DNA from: an uncultured Bacteroidaceae bacterium
GTDB taxonomy: Bacteria > Bacteroidota > Bacteroidia > Bacteroidales > Bacteroidaceae
Assembly: GCA_934426255.1 (NCBI GenBank)
Contig: CAKRYD010000006.1
Coordinates: 1-64,000, forward strand
Length of the DNA stretch: 64,000 bases
Direction: 5' to 3'
Position 1 is the first letter of the stretch, and the number at the start of each line of letters is the position of its first letter. Position numbers and translations under genes: made by a program. Under the pieces are notes generated by a model, which worked only from the letters and a program-made list of their open reading frames with translations, searched no databases and was not told the DNA's origin. Positions 49,717 through 57,301 of this stretch are shown one piece after another.

Positions 49717-50421
49717 TTATTGTAGTTTTGCTATGATTGTGTTGTTACCTACTGTGGCTTGTCCCATTTTGACGCATACTTCTGTGCCCAGCGGCAAGTA
49801 GACGTCTACGCGTGAGCCGAACTTGATGAAGCCCAGATGTTCGTCGATGTAGCATTCTTCGTTTTCGCGGGCATAGGTGACGATGCGGCGTGCCACGGCT
49901 CCGGCTATCTGGCGCACGAGTATGTCGCCATGCTCTGGGGTGGCTATGACCACCATGGAGCGTTCGTTTTCCGTGCTGGCTTTGGGCAGGTAGGCTTTGT
50001 GGTAGTTGCCGTTTTCGTGCTTTACTTTTTTGACGAATCCGTCAACGGGAAACCAGTTGGCATGTACATTGACGAGTGACATGAAGATGGATATCATCAG
50101 TCGTCTGTCACCGAAGTATTCGTTTTCGTCCACTTCTTCGATGACCACTACTTTGCCGTCGGCCGGAGCTACGACGATGTTTTTTGTGTCTCCTCCGTAG
50201 ATGCGGATGGGGCAGCGGAAGAAGTTGACCATGATGCCGTAGACTATGAGCGAGGTTGCCAGCAGACAGAAGAAGGGAGCCTTGCTGTCGAACAGGCTGT
50301 AGATGGCGGCATTGAGCAGAAAGAGCACGGCAAATCCGCCTATGAGGGTGCTTGTCCCCTCGTGGTGCAAGCGGATTTTCTTAATTTTTCGTATGTTCTT
50401 TATCTTGTTGAGCGGACTCAT
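49717..50421 (-). CDS. psd: Phosphatidylserine decarboxylase
   Basis: 234 residues, of the short type A family. N-terminal membrane spans (GGFAVLFLLNAAIYSLF, FFCLLATSLIVYGIMVNFF), then the conserved 'VVAPADGKVVVIEEV', 'ISIFMSLVNVHANWFPVDG' and 'AVARRIVTYA'. The self-cleavage site that forms the pyruvoyl cofactor is the Gly-Ser in 'IKFGSRVDVYLP'. It converts phosphatidylserine to phosphatidylethanolamine. First gene of the operon with pssA. Confidence 0.95.
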   Translation of the reverse strand: MSPLNKIKNIRKIKKIRLHHEGTSTLIGGFAVLFLLNAAIYSLFDSKAPFFCLLATSLIVYGIMVNFFRCPIRIYGGDTKNIVVAPADGKVVVIEEVDENEYFGDRRLMISIFMSLVNVHANWFPVDGFVKKVKHENGNYHKAYLPKASTENERSMVVIATPEHGDILVRQIAGAVARRIVTYARENEECYIDEHLGFIKFGSRVDVYLPLGTEVCVKMGQATVGNNTIIAKLQ

Positions 50422-50446
50422 GTGAGCTTTCTGCCTGTATTTTTGG

Positions 50447-50476
50447 CAAAGTTAATGTAAACGAAGCGAAATTCAA
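50447..50476 (-). promoter_or_regulatory. Promoter of psd-pssA
   Basis: Minus strand TTG (50476-50474) and TAACTTTG (50454-50447), 19 bases apart, 26 bases before the psd start. Confidence 0.75.
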
Positions 50477-50572
50477 AGTGAAACGCTTGTTTTTTGTCTT
50501 TTGGGGTGTCTATTGGTCTGAAATGGGGTTGAGTGGGGTGTGTTGCGAAGGGCTGTATGCCGTGAATAAGAC

Positions 50573-50601
50573 GGGGGAGCACCGCGGTGCGGCACTCCCC
50601 C
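50573..50601 (-). terminator. Terminator of the GH97 gene
   Basis: GGGGGAG and CTCCCCC with an inner GC-rich stem form a strong hairpin 29 bases past the stop; no long T-run follows. Confidence 0.7.
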
Positions 50602-50629
50602 TATTGATGATTGTTTTGTCGTGTCTTTA

Positions 50630-52612
50630 TTAGAGTGTTTGCAGCACGTATCCTCCGCCGGGTGCGAGGTGTATCTTTATCTTACCGTCGGCTGGGATCA
50701 CTATACGTTGGTGCAGGTGGTCTGCGGCAATTTTGGATGCATTCGGGCCGTCGCTTACCACTTGTGCCGCGCGTCCTGCTATCTTGAGCGGGCTCAGGTC
50801 GAGTGTCATGTCCATAGCTTTCCAGTTGTTGATTGCCCCAACGTACCATCTGGTGCCGCTGCGTCGTGCCACTGCTACGTACTCACCGATCTTTGATTCG
50901 AGTGGGATTGTCTCGTCCCATACCACGGGGAATTTGGCTATGAATTCTGTGCACTCGGGGTTTTCTTCGTAGTGGGTGGGTGAGTCGCAAAGCATGTTGA
51001 GGGGTGAGAAGAAGATGGCGTATTGTGCCAACTGGCGGGTTCGGGTGCCCTGACTCATGGGTTCTGTGTAGGAAACGTGGTAGGTTTTCTTGGTGCCGTT
51101 GAGCATAGCGCCCTGTGTGTAGTCCATTTGTCCGGCAAACATTCTGGCAAATGGCAGTACGACGTCATAGTTTACTTGGTCGTATTTCTCCATGGTGCTC
51201 CACTTGTTTTGTTCCAAACCTGCCACTCCTTCGAAGTTGATTACGTTGGGATATGTGCGGTTCAGGCCGGTGGGTTTGTACACTCCGTGGAAGTCGATGA
51301 GCAGGTTGTATTTGGCTGCTGTGGCTGCTGCGCGGTATACGAAGTCTACAGCCAGCTGGTCGTCGCGGTTGATGAAGTCAACTTTGAAGCCTTTGACTCC
51401 CATTTCGGAGTAGTGTTTGCAGACTTTCTCCATATCCTTGTCGAAGGCGCAGAAGCCTGCCCACAGGATGATGCCTACGTTTTTTGTCTTGGCGTAGTTG
51501 ACGATTTCGGGGAGGTCGATTTCGGGTACTATCTGCATGAGGTCGGCTTTGAGGTTGACGGCCCATCCCTCGTCGAGGATGACATATTCTATGCCTTGTT
51601 TGGAGGCAAAGTCGATGTAGTATTTGTAGGTTGCGGTGTTGATGCCTGCTTTGAAGGGCACGTTATAGAGTCCCCAGGCATTCCACCAGTCCCAGGCTAC
51701 CTTACCGGGCTTTATCCAGTGTACATCGCTGACGCGCGAAGGTGAGGCAAGGCGGTATACCATGTCGTTGTTTAGCAGGTCTTTGTCGTTGGCAGACACA
51801 CTGATGATGCGCCAGGGGAAGGCCTGCGATGCCTTGGCTTTGGCCAGGAAGGTCTCGTGGCTTTCAACGAGATATTCCAGGTTGTTGTGGCCGCCCTGTA
51901 TAATCTTCTTGGGGTAGGTCACCAATACGCCTTTGAGTTGGCTGCCGCCGTTGTTGAGCAGATACATGCCGGGGTAGTTTTCGAGGTCTGCTTCGGCGAT
52001 GACTATTTTCACGCCTTTGTCGGCCTCTACTATGATGGGGGTGAAGGCTATTTTCTCAGGGTTTGCCTTCGACAGTGCGGTATATGTGTAGGTGTTTTCC
52101 CCTGAGTTGCGGAACTGTTGCTCTATGGTTCCCGATGCGTTGGCATAGGGGAGGTAGGTTTTCCAGTCTTTGGCAAAGTTGTAGGAGGCTTGCTCGCTCT
52201 GCACGATGAAGTCTTTTTTCCTTGCTGCCACAAAGCGATAGGCGAGGCCTTCGTCATAGGCACGGAACACGAGGCTGAACTTATCGTTGAGCTGGAATGT
52301 CAGGGTATTGTAGTTGTCTTCCACCTGGCTCTTTTTGTAGGCTATGGCTTTGATGAGGCCTTTGTGTGACTGAATTTTGCCTGCTTTCATGCGGGTGCCT
52401 ATGGTGATGTCTTTGGCATCGTTGATGGTCATGGATATGGGCGACGGGGTGATGAGTTGCTGTCCGTCGTAGCTGACTGCATAGGTGATGCCTTTCGAAT
52501 CGTCGATGGTGGCCACGAGCTTGCCGTCGGGCGAGGCCAGACGATAGGATTTGGCCATTGCGGGCGTGGCTAATAGGAGGCCTATTGCCATTGCGGGAAT
52601 GATTTTGTTCAT
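50630..52612 (-). CDS. Glycoside hydrolase family 97 (alpha-galactosidase/alpha-glucosidase type)
   Basis: 660 residues from the ATG at 52612 (MNKIIPAMAIGLLLATPAMA, signal peptide). N-terminal beta-sandwich (about 25-280, beginning 'KSYRLASPDGKLVATI'), then a TIM barrel with 'KVAWDWWNAWGLYNVPF', 'YVILDEGW', 'KGFKVDFINRDDQLAVDF' and 'NFEGVAGLEQNKW', then a C-terminal sheet. The Asp in 'KVDF' fits the nucleophile of the retaining branch, which favours alpha-galactosidase activity over the inverting SusB type. It acts in the periplasm. Standing alone, not in a SusC/D locus. Confidence 0.92.
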   Translation of the reverse strand: MNKIIPAMAIGLLLATPAMAKSYRLASPDGKLVATIDDSKGITYAVSYDGQQLITPSPISMTINDAKDITIGTRMKAGKIQSHKGLIKAIAYKKSQVEDNYNTLTFQLNDKFSLVFRAYDEGLAYRFVAARKKDFIVQSEQASYNFAKDWKTYLPYANASGTIEQQFRNSGENTYTYTALSKANPEKIAFTPIIVEADKGVKIVIAEADLENYPGMYLLNNGGSQLKGVLVTYPKKIIQGGHNNLEYLVESHETFLAKAKASQAFPWRIISVSANDKDLLNNDMVYRLASPSRVSDVHWIKPGKVAWDWWNAWGLYNVPFKAGINTATYKYYIDFASKQGIEYVILDEGWAVNLKADLMQIVPEIDLPEIVNYAKTKNVGIILWAGFCAFDKDMEKVCKHYSEMGVKGFKVDFINRDDQLAVDFVYRAAATAAKYNLLIDFHGVYKPTGLNRTYPNVINFEGVAGLEQNKWSTMEKYDQVNYDVVLPFARMFAGQMDYTQGAMLNGTKKTYHVSYTEPMSQGTRTRQLAQYAIFFSPLNMLCDSPTHYEENPECTEFIAKFPVVWDETIPLESKIGEYVAVARRSGTRWYVGAINNWKAMDMTLDLSPLKIAGRAAQVVSDGPNASKIAADHLHQRIVIPADGKIKIHLAPGGGYVLQTL

Positions 52613-52693
52613 TTGGGTCTTTTTATATTTGTATTGATGTTTTCTTGCCGGTTGCCTTGGGGCTGCGGCAGGCTTGTGCCTGTTTGTGATGGG

Positions 52694-52701
52694 CAAAGAT
52701 A
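52694..52701 (-). promoter_or_regulatory. -7 box (TATCTTTG) of the GH97 gene
   Basis: CAAAGATA on the plus strand, about 80 bases upstream of the GH97 start; -33 not evident. Confidence 0.5.
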
Positions 52702-52766
52702 ATGTTTATTTGTGAATTAGCCGCTTTTTCCGAAGGTTTTTTCGCCGTTTTTTGCTGTGTTTCCTT

Positions 52767-53627
52767 TTATTTCAGGCTGAAGCGATACAGAAGTCCGTTG
52801 CGGGGCTGCCGTGATACGTGCATGGCAACATAGAGCCAGCCGTCTCTGATGTCCAGGCCTTCGGGCTCGTGGTGCAGGTGATTGACGTTGACGGTGGCTA
52901 CCTTCTTTTTCTTCTTCAAGTCCACAACGTGCAGGTTGCGGTCGTGGGGTGGATAGCCTTCTCCCAGATAGGCATATCTGCCGTCTGTCTTGCTGCCCTG
53001 ATAGATGTCTATGCCGCTGATGGTGAACTGATCCAGAACGTCGGCTTCGGTCAGGTGCACTTCTCCGCGCATGTCGGAGTCTTTCAGCTTGGGAAGCCTG
53101 AATTTCTTGAACAGCTTGTCCTTGCCGCCGGTGCCGTAGGTGTAGATATGTTTGTGCTTGCGGTCAACAAACCAGTCATAGGAGCCGGTATATCCTTCGC
53201 CGCTGTAATAGATGGTCTGCACCGTCTTGCCGCCTTGTGTGGTGATGTCGGTCACATAGCAGCGGTGCTCGCCCTTGCATTCCGAGATGTAGAGCAGGGG
53301 AAAGGCCGACTCTTTGCCGCGGGCCCTTTCCACTCCGAACGAGGCATTGTTGCAGTGCGAACGGTTGTCTTCAAGGAAGAAAGTGGTGAGAAAGTCGCGC
53401 TTCTCCAGGTCTACCACGACACACTGGCCGCCGTCGTGAAACACGAATCCGTATCTCCCCCACGCGGCAAATCCCTGGGTGGAGCCTTTGATTTTGACGT
53501 CTTTCGGGGTGATTTCGCCCATTTTGCATACCAGTTCCTCCTTAAACGAGGGGCGTTTGTAGTCTTTTGCCGTCAGTGAAGTCACGGCCAGCAAAAGGGC
53601 TGCTGCGGCAAGTGTGAATCTTTTCAT
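52767..53627 (-). CDS. Secreted beta-propeller-like protein of unknown function
   Basis: 286 residues from the ATG at 53627 (MKRFTLAAAALLLAVTSLTAKD, signal peptide). Repeating strand blocks such as 'GFAAWGRYGFVFHDGGQCVVVDLEKRDF', 'PLLYISECKGEHRCYVTDI' and 'HNRNLHVVDLKKKKKVATVNVNHLHHEPEGLDIRDGWLYVAMH' suggest a propeller. The conserved 'H-E-P-E-G-L' stretch recalls SdiA-regulated or esterase-like propellers. No catalytic motif can be named. It sits between GH97 and a divergent glycan operon. Confidence 0.75.
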   Translation of the reverse strand: MKRFTLAAAALLLAVTSLTAKDYKRPSFKEELVCKMGEITPKDVKIKGSTQGFAAWGRYGFVFHDGGQCVVVDLEKRDFLTTFFLEDNRSHCNNASFGVERARGKESAFPLLYISECKGEHRCYVTDITTQGGKTVQTIYYSGEGYTGSYDWFVDRKHKHIYTYGTGGKDKLFKKFRLPKLKDSDMRGEVHLTEADVLDQFTISGIDIYQGSKTDGRYAYLGEGYPPHDRNLHVVDLKKKKKVATVNVNHLHHEPEGLDIRDGWLYVAMHVSRQPRNGLLYRFSLK

Positions 53628-53655
53628 TGTGATGTATGTAGTCTTAATGCTTTGG

Positions 53656-53663
53656 CAAAGATA
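53656..53663 (-). promoter_or_regulatory. -7 box (TATCTTTG) of the propeller gene
   Basis: CAAAGATA on the plus strand, 29 bases upstream of the start. Confidence 0.5.
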
Positions 53664-53760
53664 CACAAAAGCGGCTTATGAGGCCCTTTTCGGGCAGTTT
53701 TTTTTCTTGGAAGAGCCATCTTCGACGTTGCATGTCGCGGCATTGCCTGTAGGGAAGTGC

Positions 53761-53885
53761 CGGGTTGCATGGCGTGCTCCGGCCGAAGCACATGTGTACT
53801 CCGTCCGAAACGCATGTGTACTCCGTTCGAAGCACGTGTGTATCTCGGCCGAAACGCATGTGTGCTTCGGCCGAAGCACGTCAAG
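53761..53885. repeat. 22-bp tandem array of imperfect palindromes
   Basis: CCGAAGC/CCGAAAC-type unit starts fall at 53783, 53805, 53827, 53849 and 53871, exactly 22 bases apart, with a decayed unit before (53761). Each unit is nearly its own reverse complement, centred on CATG or CACGTG-like sequence (for example CCGAAGCACATGTGTACTCCG). It lies between the divergent promoters at 53656 and 54009. Otherwise 53664-54008 holds no gene. Confidence 0.8.
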
Positions 53886-54008
53886 AAAGTGGCTTTTCGA
53901 AGCTTGAGAAGCCGGGCTTTGCAGCCTCGTCTGTGGCTTTTTTCGACTGAAGTTGTGGCGGAACGCAATTTGTGAGGCCGCAGATTTCATTGCGTGGTCA
54001 TAAAATAT

Positions 54009-54016
54009 TATCTTTG
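54009..54016 (+). promoter_or_regulatory. -7 box (TATCTTTG) of the GH127/NamZ/GH20 operon
   Basis: TATCTTTG 18 bases before the ATG at 54035; a TTG at 53990 is 16 bases upstream. Confidence 0.55.
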
Positions 54017-54034
54017 CAATCTAAACACACGAAG

Positions 54035-56062
54035 ATGAAGAAGAAAAGACTTTTTATTCCGTTGCTCGTGTCTCTGCCCTTGTTCCATGCCACGGCTGTG
54101 GCGCAGACGAGCCTCACCGACTGCATTCCTACGGACAGTCGCAATGTCAGCTATGTAAGCAACCGTGCTCCGCTTGCGCCGCAGCAGCTGATCAAACTTC
54201 CCGTGGGCAGCATCCGGCCCTCAGGCTGGTTGCTCACCCAGTTGCGTCTGCAGCAGGAGGGACTTTGCGGCCATCTCGACGAAATCAGTGCATGGCTGCA
54301 GCGCGACGACAACGCATGGCTCACCCAGGGTGGCAAATGGGGATGGGAAGAAGTGCCTTACTGGCTACGCGGCTATGCCGACATGGCCTATGTGCTGGCC
54401 GACAAGAAACGCATCGAGACGGCCAAACAGTGGATCGAAGCCATCTTGAAGAGCCAGAAGCCCGACGGCAACTTCGGTCCCGTAGTGCTGCGCAAGGGCG
54501 TGCAGGACCTATGGCCCAACATGCTGGCTCTGTGGATTCTCCAGAACTATTATGAATATACCGGCGACAAGAGAGTGCCGGATTTCATGTCGCGCTATTT
54601 CAAGTATCAGCTCACGGTGCCCGATGACAAGTTTATGAAAGACTATTGGGAAAACAGCCGTGCCGGCGACAATCTGTGGAGCGTTGCCTGGCTCTACAAC
54701 CGCACAGGCGAGGCCTGGTTGCTCGAACTGGCCGAGAAGCTCCATCGCAACACTGCCGACTGGACCCGTGCGCAGGCACTGCCCAACTGGCACAACGTCA
54801 ATGTGGCACAATGTTTCCGCGAGCCTGCCATCTATTATATGTTTTCCAAAGACCCTGCAATGTTGCGGGCCAGCTACAACGTGCAGCGTCATGTGCGCAA
54901 AGCCTTCGGCCAAGTGCCGGGCGGCATGTTCGGGGCCGACGAGAACGCCCGCATGGGTTATTTCGACCCACGTCAAGGCACCGAAACCTGCGGCTTCGCA
55001 GAGCAGATGGCCTCGGACGAGATAATGCTGCTCATATCCGGCGACCCCTCGTGGGCCGAAAACTGCGAAGACGTGGCTTTCAACAGCTATCCTGCAGCCT
55101 TCATGCCCGATTATCGCTCCCTGCGCTACATCACATCGCCCAACATGGTATTGAGCGATTCCAAGAACCATAGCCCGGGAATCGAGAACCCAGGTCCCTT
55201 TCTGGCCATGAACCCCTTTAGCAGCCGGTGCTGCCAACACAATCACGGGTTTGCCTGGCCCTACTATGCCGAACATCTCATACTGGCCACTCCCGACAAC
55301 GGAATTGCCGCAGTGCTCTATTCAGCCTGCGAGGCCACAGTCAAAGTAGCCGACGGAAAGAAGGTGGTGATACGTGAAGATACAGGCTATCCTTTCGATG
55401 ACCGGGTGACCTTTACCATAGAAAGCGGAGGCAAAGCCAAGTATCCCCTCTACCTGCGCATCCCCAGTTGGACACATCAACCCTCGGCAACCGTCAACGG
55501 CCAGCCGGTGGATGTCACCCTGCAGGCCGGCAAATACCTGAGGCTGGAACGCGAGTGGAAAAAAGGCGATCGCGTGCAGCTCACACTGCCCAAGCAGATA
55601 TCCCTGCGTCGCTGGCAGGTCAACAACAACAGCGTCAGCGTAGACTACGGCCCGCTCACCCTCTCATTGGAGATAGGCGAACGCTATGTCAAGCAAAGCT
55701 CCCTACAGACAGCTATCAGTGATTCCAAGTGGCAGAAAAATGCCGATGCCGCGGCTTGGCCCACCTTTGAAATACACCCCACAACCCCTTGGAACTATGC
55801 ATTGTGCACCGACATGCCTATAGAGCTCAAGGAGCAACGTGGCTTGGCTGAGGGTAAAAACCCCTTTACCCTCGACAACGTTCCCTATATATTCGAGGCA
55901 AAGGGTCGGCTCGTTCCAAGTTGGAAAATAGACCGTTACGGCCTCTGTGGTGTCTTACCATACGAAGACGAGCCGCGTGCCGAAGAGGTGGTGCCCATAC
56001 GTCTCGTGCCCATGGGAGCTGCACGATTGCGCATATCTGCCTTTCCCGACGGCCGGAAATAA
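54035..56062 (+). CDS. Glycoside hydrolase family 127-like (DUF1680) enzyme
   Basis: 675 residues from the ATG at 54035, with a signal peptide (LFIPLLVSLPLFHATAVA). An alpha-barrel of about 400 residues ('GWEEVPYWLRGYADMAYVL', 'KPDGNFGP', 'WNMLALW'-like 'WPNMLALWILQNYYEYTGD') is followed by beta-sandwiches. The zinc-thiolate active site of GH127 is recognisable: E-x-C in 'ETCGFAEQ' and the double Cys in 'SRCCQHNHGFAWPYYAEHL'. Family members remove beta-L-arabinofuranose with a Cys nucleophile, but DUF1680 covers other specificities. First gene of a three-gene operon with cell-wall-active enzymes, so the true substrate is open. Confidence 0.87.
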   Translation: MKKKRLFIPLLVSLPLFHATAVAQTSLTDCIPTDSRNVSYVSNRAPLAPQQLIKLPVGSIRPSGWLLTQLRLQQEGLCGHLDEISAWLQRDDNAWLTQGGKWGWEEVPYWLRGYADMAYVLADKKRIETAKQWIEAILKSQKPDGNFGPVVLRKGVQDLWPNMLALWILQNYYEYTGDKRVPDFMSRYFKYQLTVPDDKFMKDYWENSRAGDNLWSVAWLYNRTGEAWLLELAEKLHRNTADWTRAQALPNWHNVNVAQCFREPAIYYMFSKDPAMLRASYNVQRHVRKAFGQVPGGMFGADENARMGYFDPRQGTETCGFAEQMASDEIMLLISGDPSWAENCEDVAFNSYPAAFMPDYRSLRYITSPNMVLSDSKNHSPGIENPGPFLAMNPFSSRCCQHNHGFAWPYYAEHLILATPDNGIAAVLYSACEATVKVADGKKVVIREDTGYPFDDRVTFTIESGGKAKYPLYLRIPSWTHQPSATVNGQPVDVTLQAGKYLRLEREWKKGDRVQLTLPKQISLRRWQVNNNSVSVDYGPLTLSLEIGERYVKQSSLQTAISDSKWQKNADAAAWPTFEIHPTTPWNYALCTDMPIELKEQRGLAEGKNPFTLDNVPYIFEAKGRLVPSWKIDRYGLCGVLPYEDEPRAEEVVPIRLVPMGAARLRISAFPDGRK

Positions 56063-56071
56063 ACAGACGTT

Positions 56072-57274
56072 ATGATGACATCCTGCACAACCAACTATAG
56101 AAGAAGCCATACCATCGGCCTTGTGCTGCTGCTCGTGGTGCTCCTTGCAGCCATGGGCAGGCCCGCCGCGGCACGCATCGTGACAGGCGACGAGCGCACT
56201 TCACGATACATACCCCTGCTGAAAGGCAAGCGCGTGGCACTGTTTTCCAACCACACAGGGCTGGCCCATGGCAAACATGTGCTCGATGTGATGATTGAAA
56301 AAGGCCTTGACGTGACTTGCATCTTTTCGCCCGAGCATGGTTTTCGTGGCACAGCCGATGCCGGCGAACAGGTGAACAGCAGCATAGATGCCCGGACGGG
56401 AGTGCCCATCCTCTCGTTATATGGCAAGGATTCTCCCTTGAAAAACGAGGCCACCATGCAGCGTTTCGATGTGCTTGTGGTAGACATACAGGATGTGGGG
56501 CTGCGCTTCTATACCTACTATGTCACCATGTGCCACCTGATGGATGCCTGTGCCCCGTTGGGCAAGCAGGTCATCATACTGGACCGTCCCAATCCCAACG
56601 GCCACTATGTCGACGGCCCCATATTGGACATGTCGCTCCGCTCGGGAGTGGGTTGGCTGCCCATACCCGTGGTACATGGCATGACGCTGGGCGAACTGGC
56701 ACTGATGATCAACGGAGAAGGCTGGCTCAAGGAGGGACGCAAATGCCGGCTCACAGTGATACCCTGCAAGCACTATACCCACCAAACCAAAGTACCCATA
56801 GAGACACCCCCGTCGCCCAACCTGCCCAATCGTCAGGCCGTGCTGCTCTATCCCTCGCTGTGTCTCTTTGAAGCCACACCCGTGAGCGTGGGACGTGGCA
56901 CAGACCTGCCTTTCCAGATTTACGGCCATCCCGGACTTGTGCTGTTTTCCTATCGCTTTGTGCCCGAAAGCAGACCGGGAGCCAAGAACCCGCCGCAGAA
57001 AGGCATTGCATGCTACGGCCGCAACCTGAGTCGTCTGTCGGAAGAAGAGATAGCCCGCGACGGCTTCACCCTGAAGTATGTCATCGAGGTCTACCGGATG
57101 TTGAAGGCCGACGACAGTTTTTTCAGCTCCTTCTTTGAGAAGCTCGTGGGCAACCGTGCCGTGAGAACCATGATAGAACAGGGATATACAGCCGACCAAA
57201 TCAAGGAAACATGGAAAGAAGACGTGGCACGCTTCAAGGCAAAGCGACGTCCCTACCTATTATATAAGGAATAA
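56072..57274 (+). CDS. Exo-beta-N-acetylmuramidase NamZ-like (DUF1343)
   Basis: 400 residues with a signal peptide (IGLVLLLVVLLAAMGRPAAA). DUF1343 motifs: 'GKRVALFSNHTGL', 'CIFSPEHGFRGTADAGEQV', 'LSLYG', 'VDIQDVGLRFYTYYVTM', 'ILDRPNPNG' and 'FEATPVSVGRGTDLPFQIYG'. NamZ releases MurNAc from the non-reducing ends of peptidoglycan fragments. The gene begins 9 bases after the GH127-like stop and is followed by a GH20 hexosaminidase, which removes the alternating GlcNAc; together they can strip muropeptide chains. Start at the first of two adjacent ATGs. Confidence 0.9.
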   Translation: MMTSCTTNYRRSHTIGLVLLLVVLLAAMGRPAAARIVTGDERTSRYIPLLKGKRVALFSNHTGLAHGKHVLDVMIEKGLDVTCIFSPEHGFRGTADAGEQVNSSIDARTGVPILSLYGKDSPLKNEATMQRFDVLVVDIQDVGLRFYTYYVTMCHLMDACAPLGKQVIILDRPNPNGHYVDGPILDMSLRSGVGWLPIPVVHGMTLGELALMINGEGWLKEGRKCRLTVIPCKHYTHQTKVPIETPPSPNLPNRQAVLLYPSLCLFEATPVSVGRGTDLPFQIYGHPGLVLFSYRFVPESRPGAKNPPQKGIACYGRNLSRLSEEEIARDGFTLKYVIEVYRMLKADDSFFSSFFEKLVGNRAVRTMIEQGYTADQIKETWKEDVARFKAKRRPYLLYKE

Positions 57275-57301
57275 CCCGAAACCCGATAACCAGGAAAAAA
57301 G

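Noticed and set aside
53644..53990. Overlapping short frames on both strands between the propeller and GH127-like genes
   Set aside because: They are produced by the 22-bp tandem repeat, which is open in several frames, and have no independent support.
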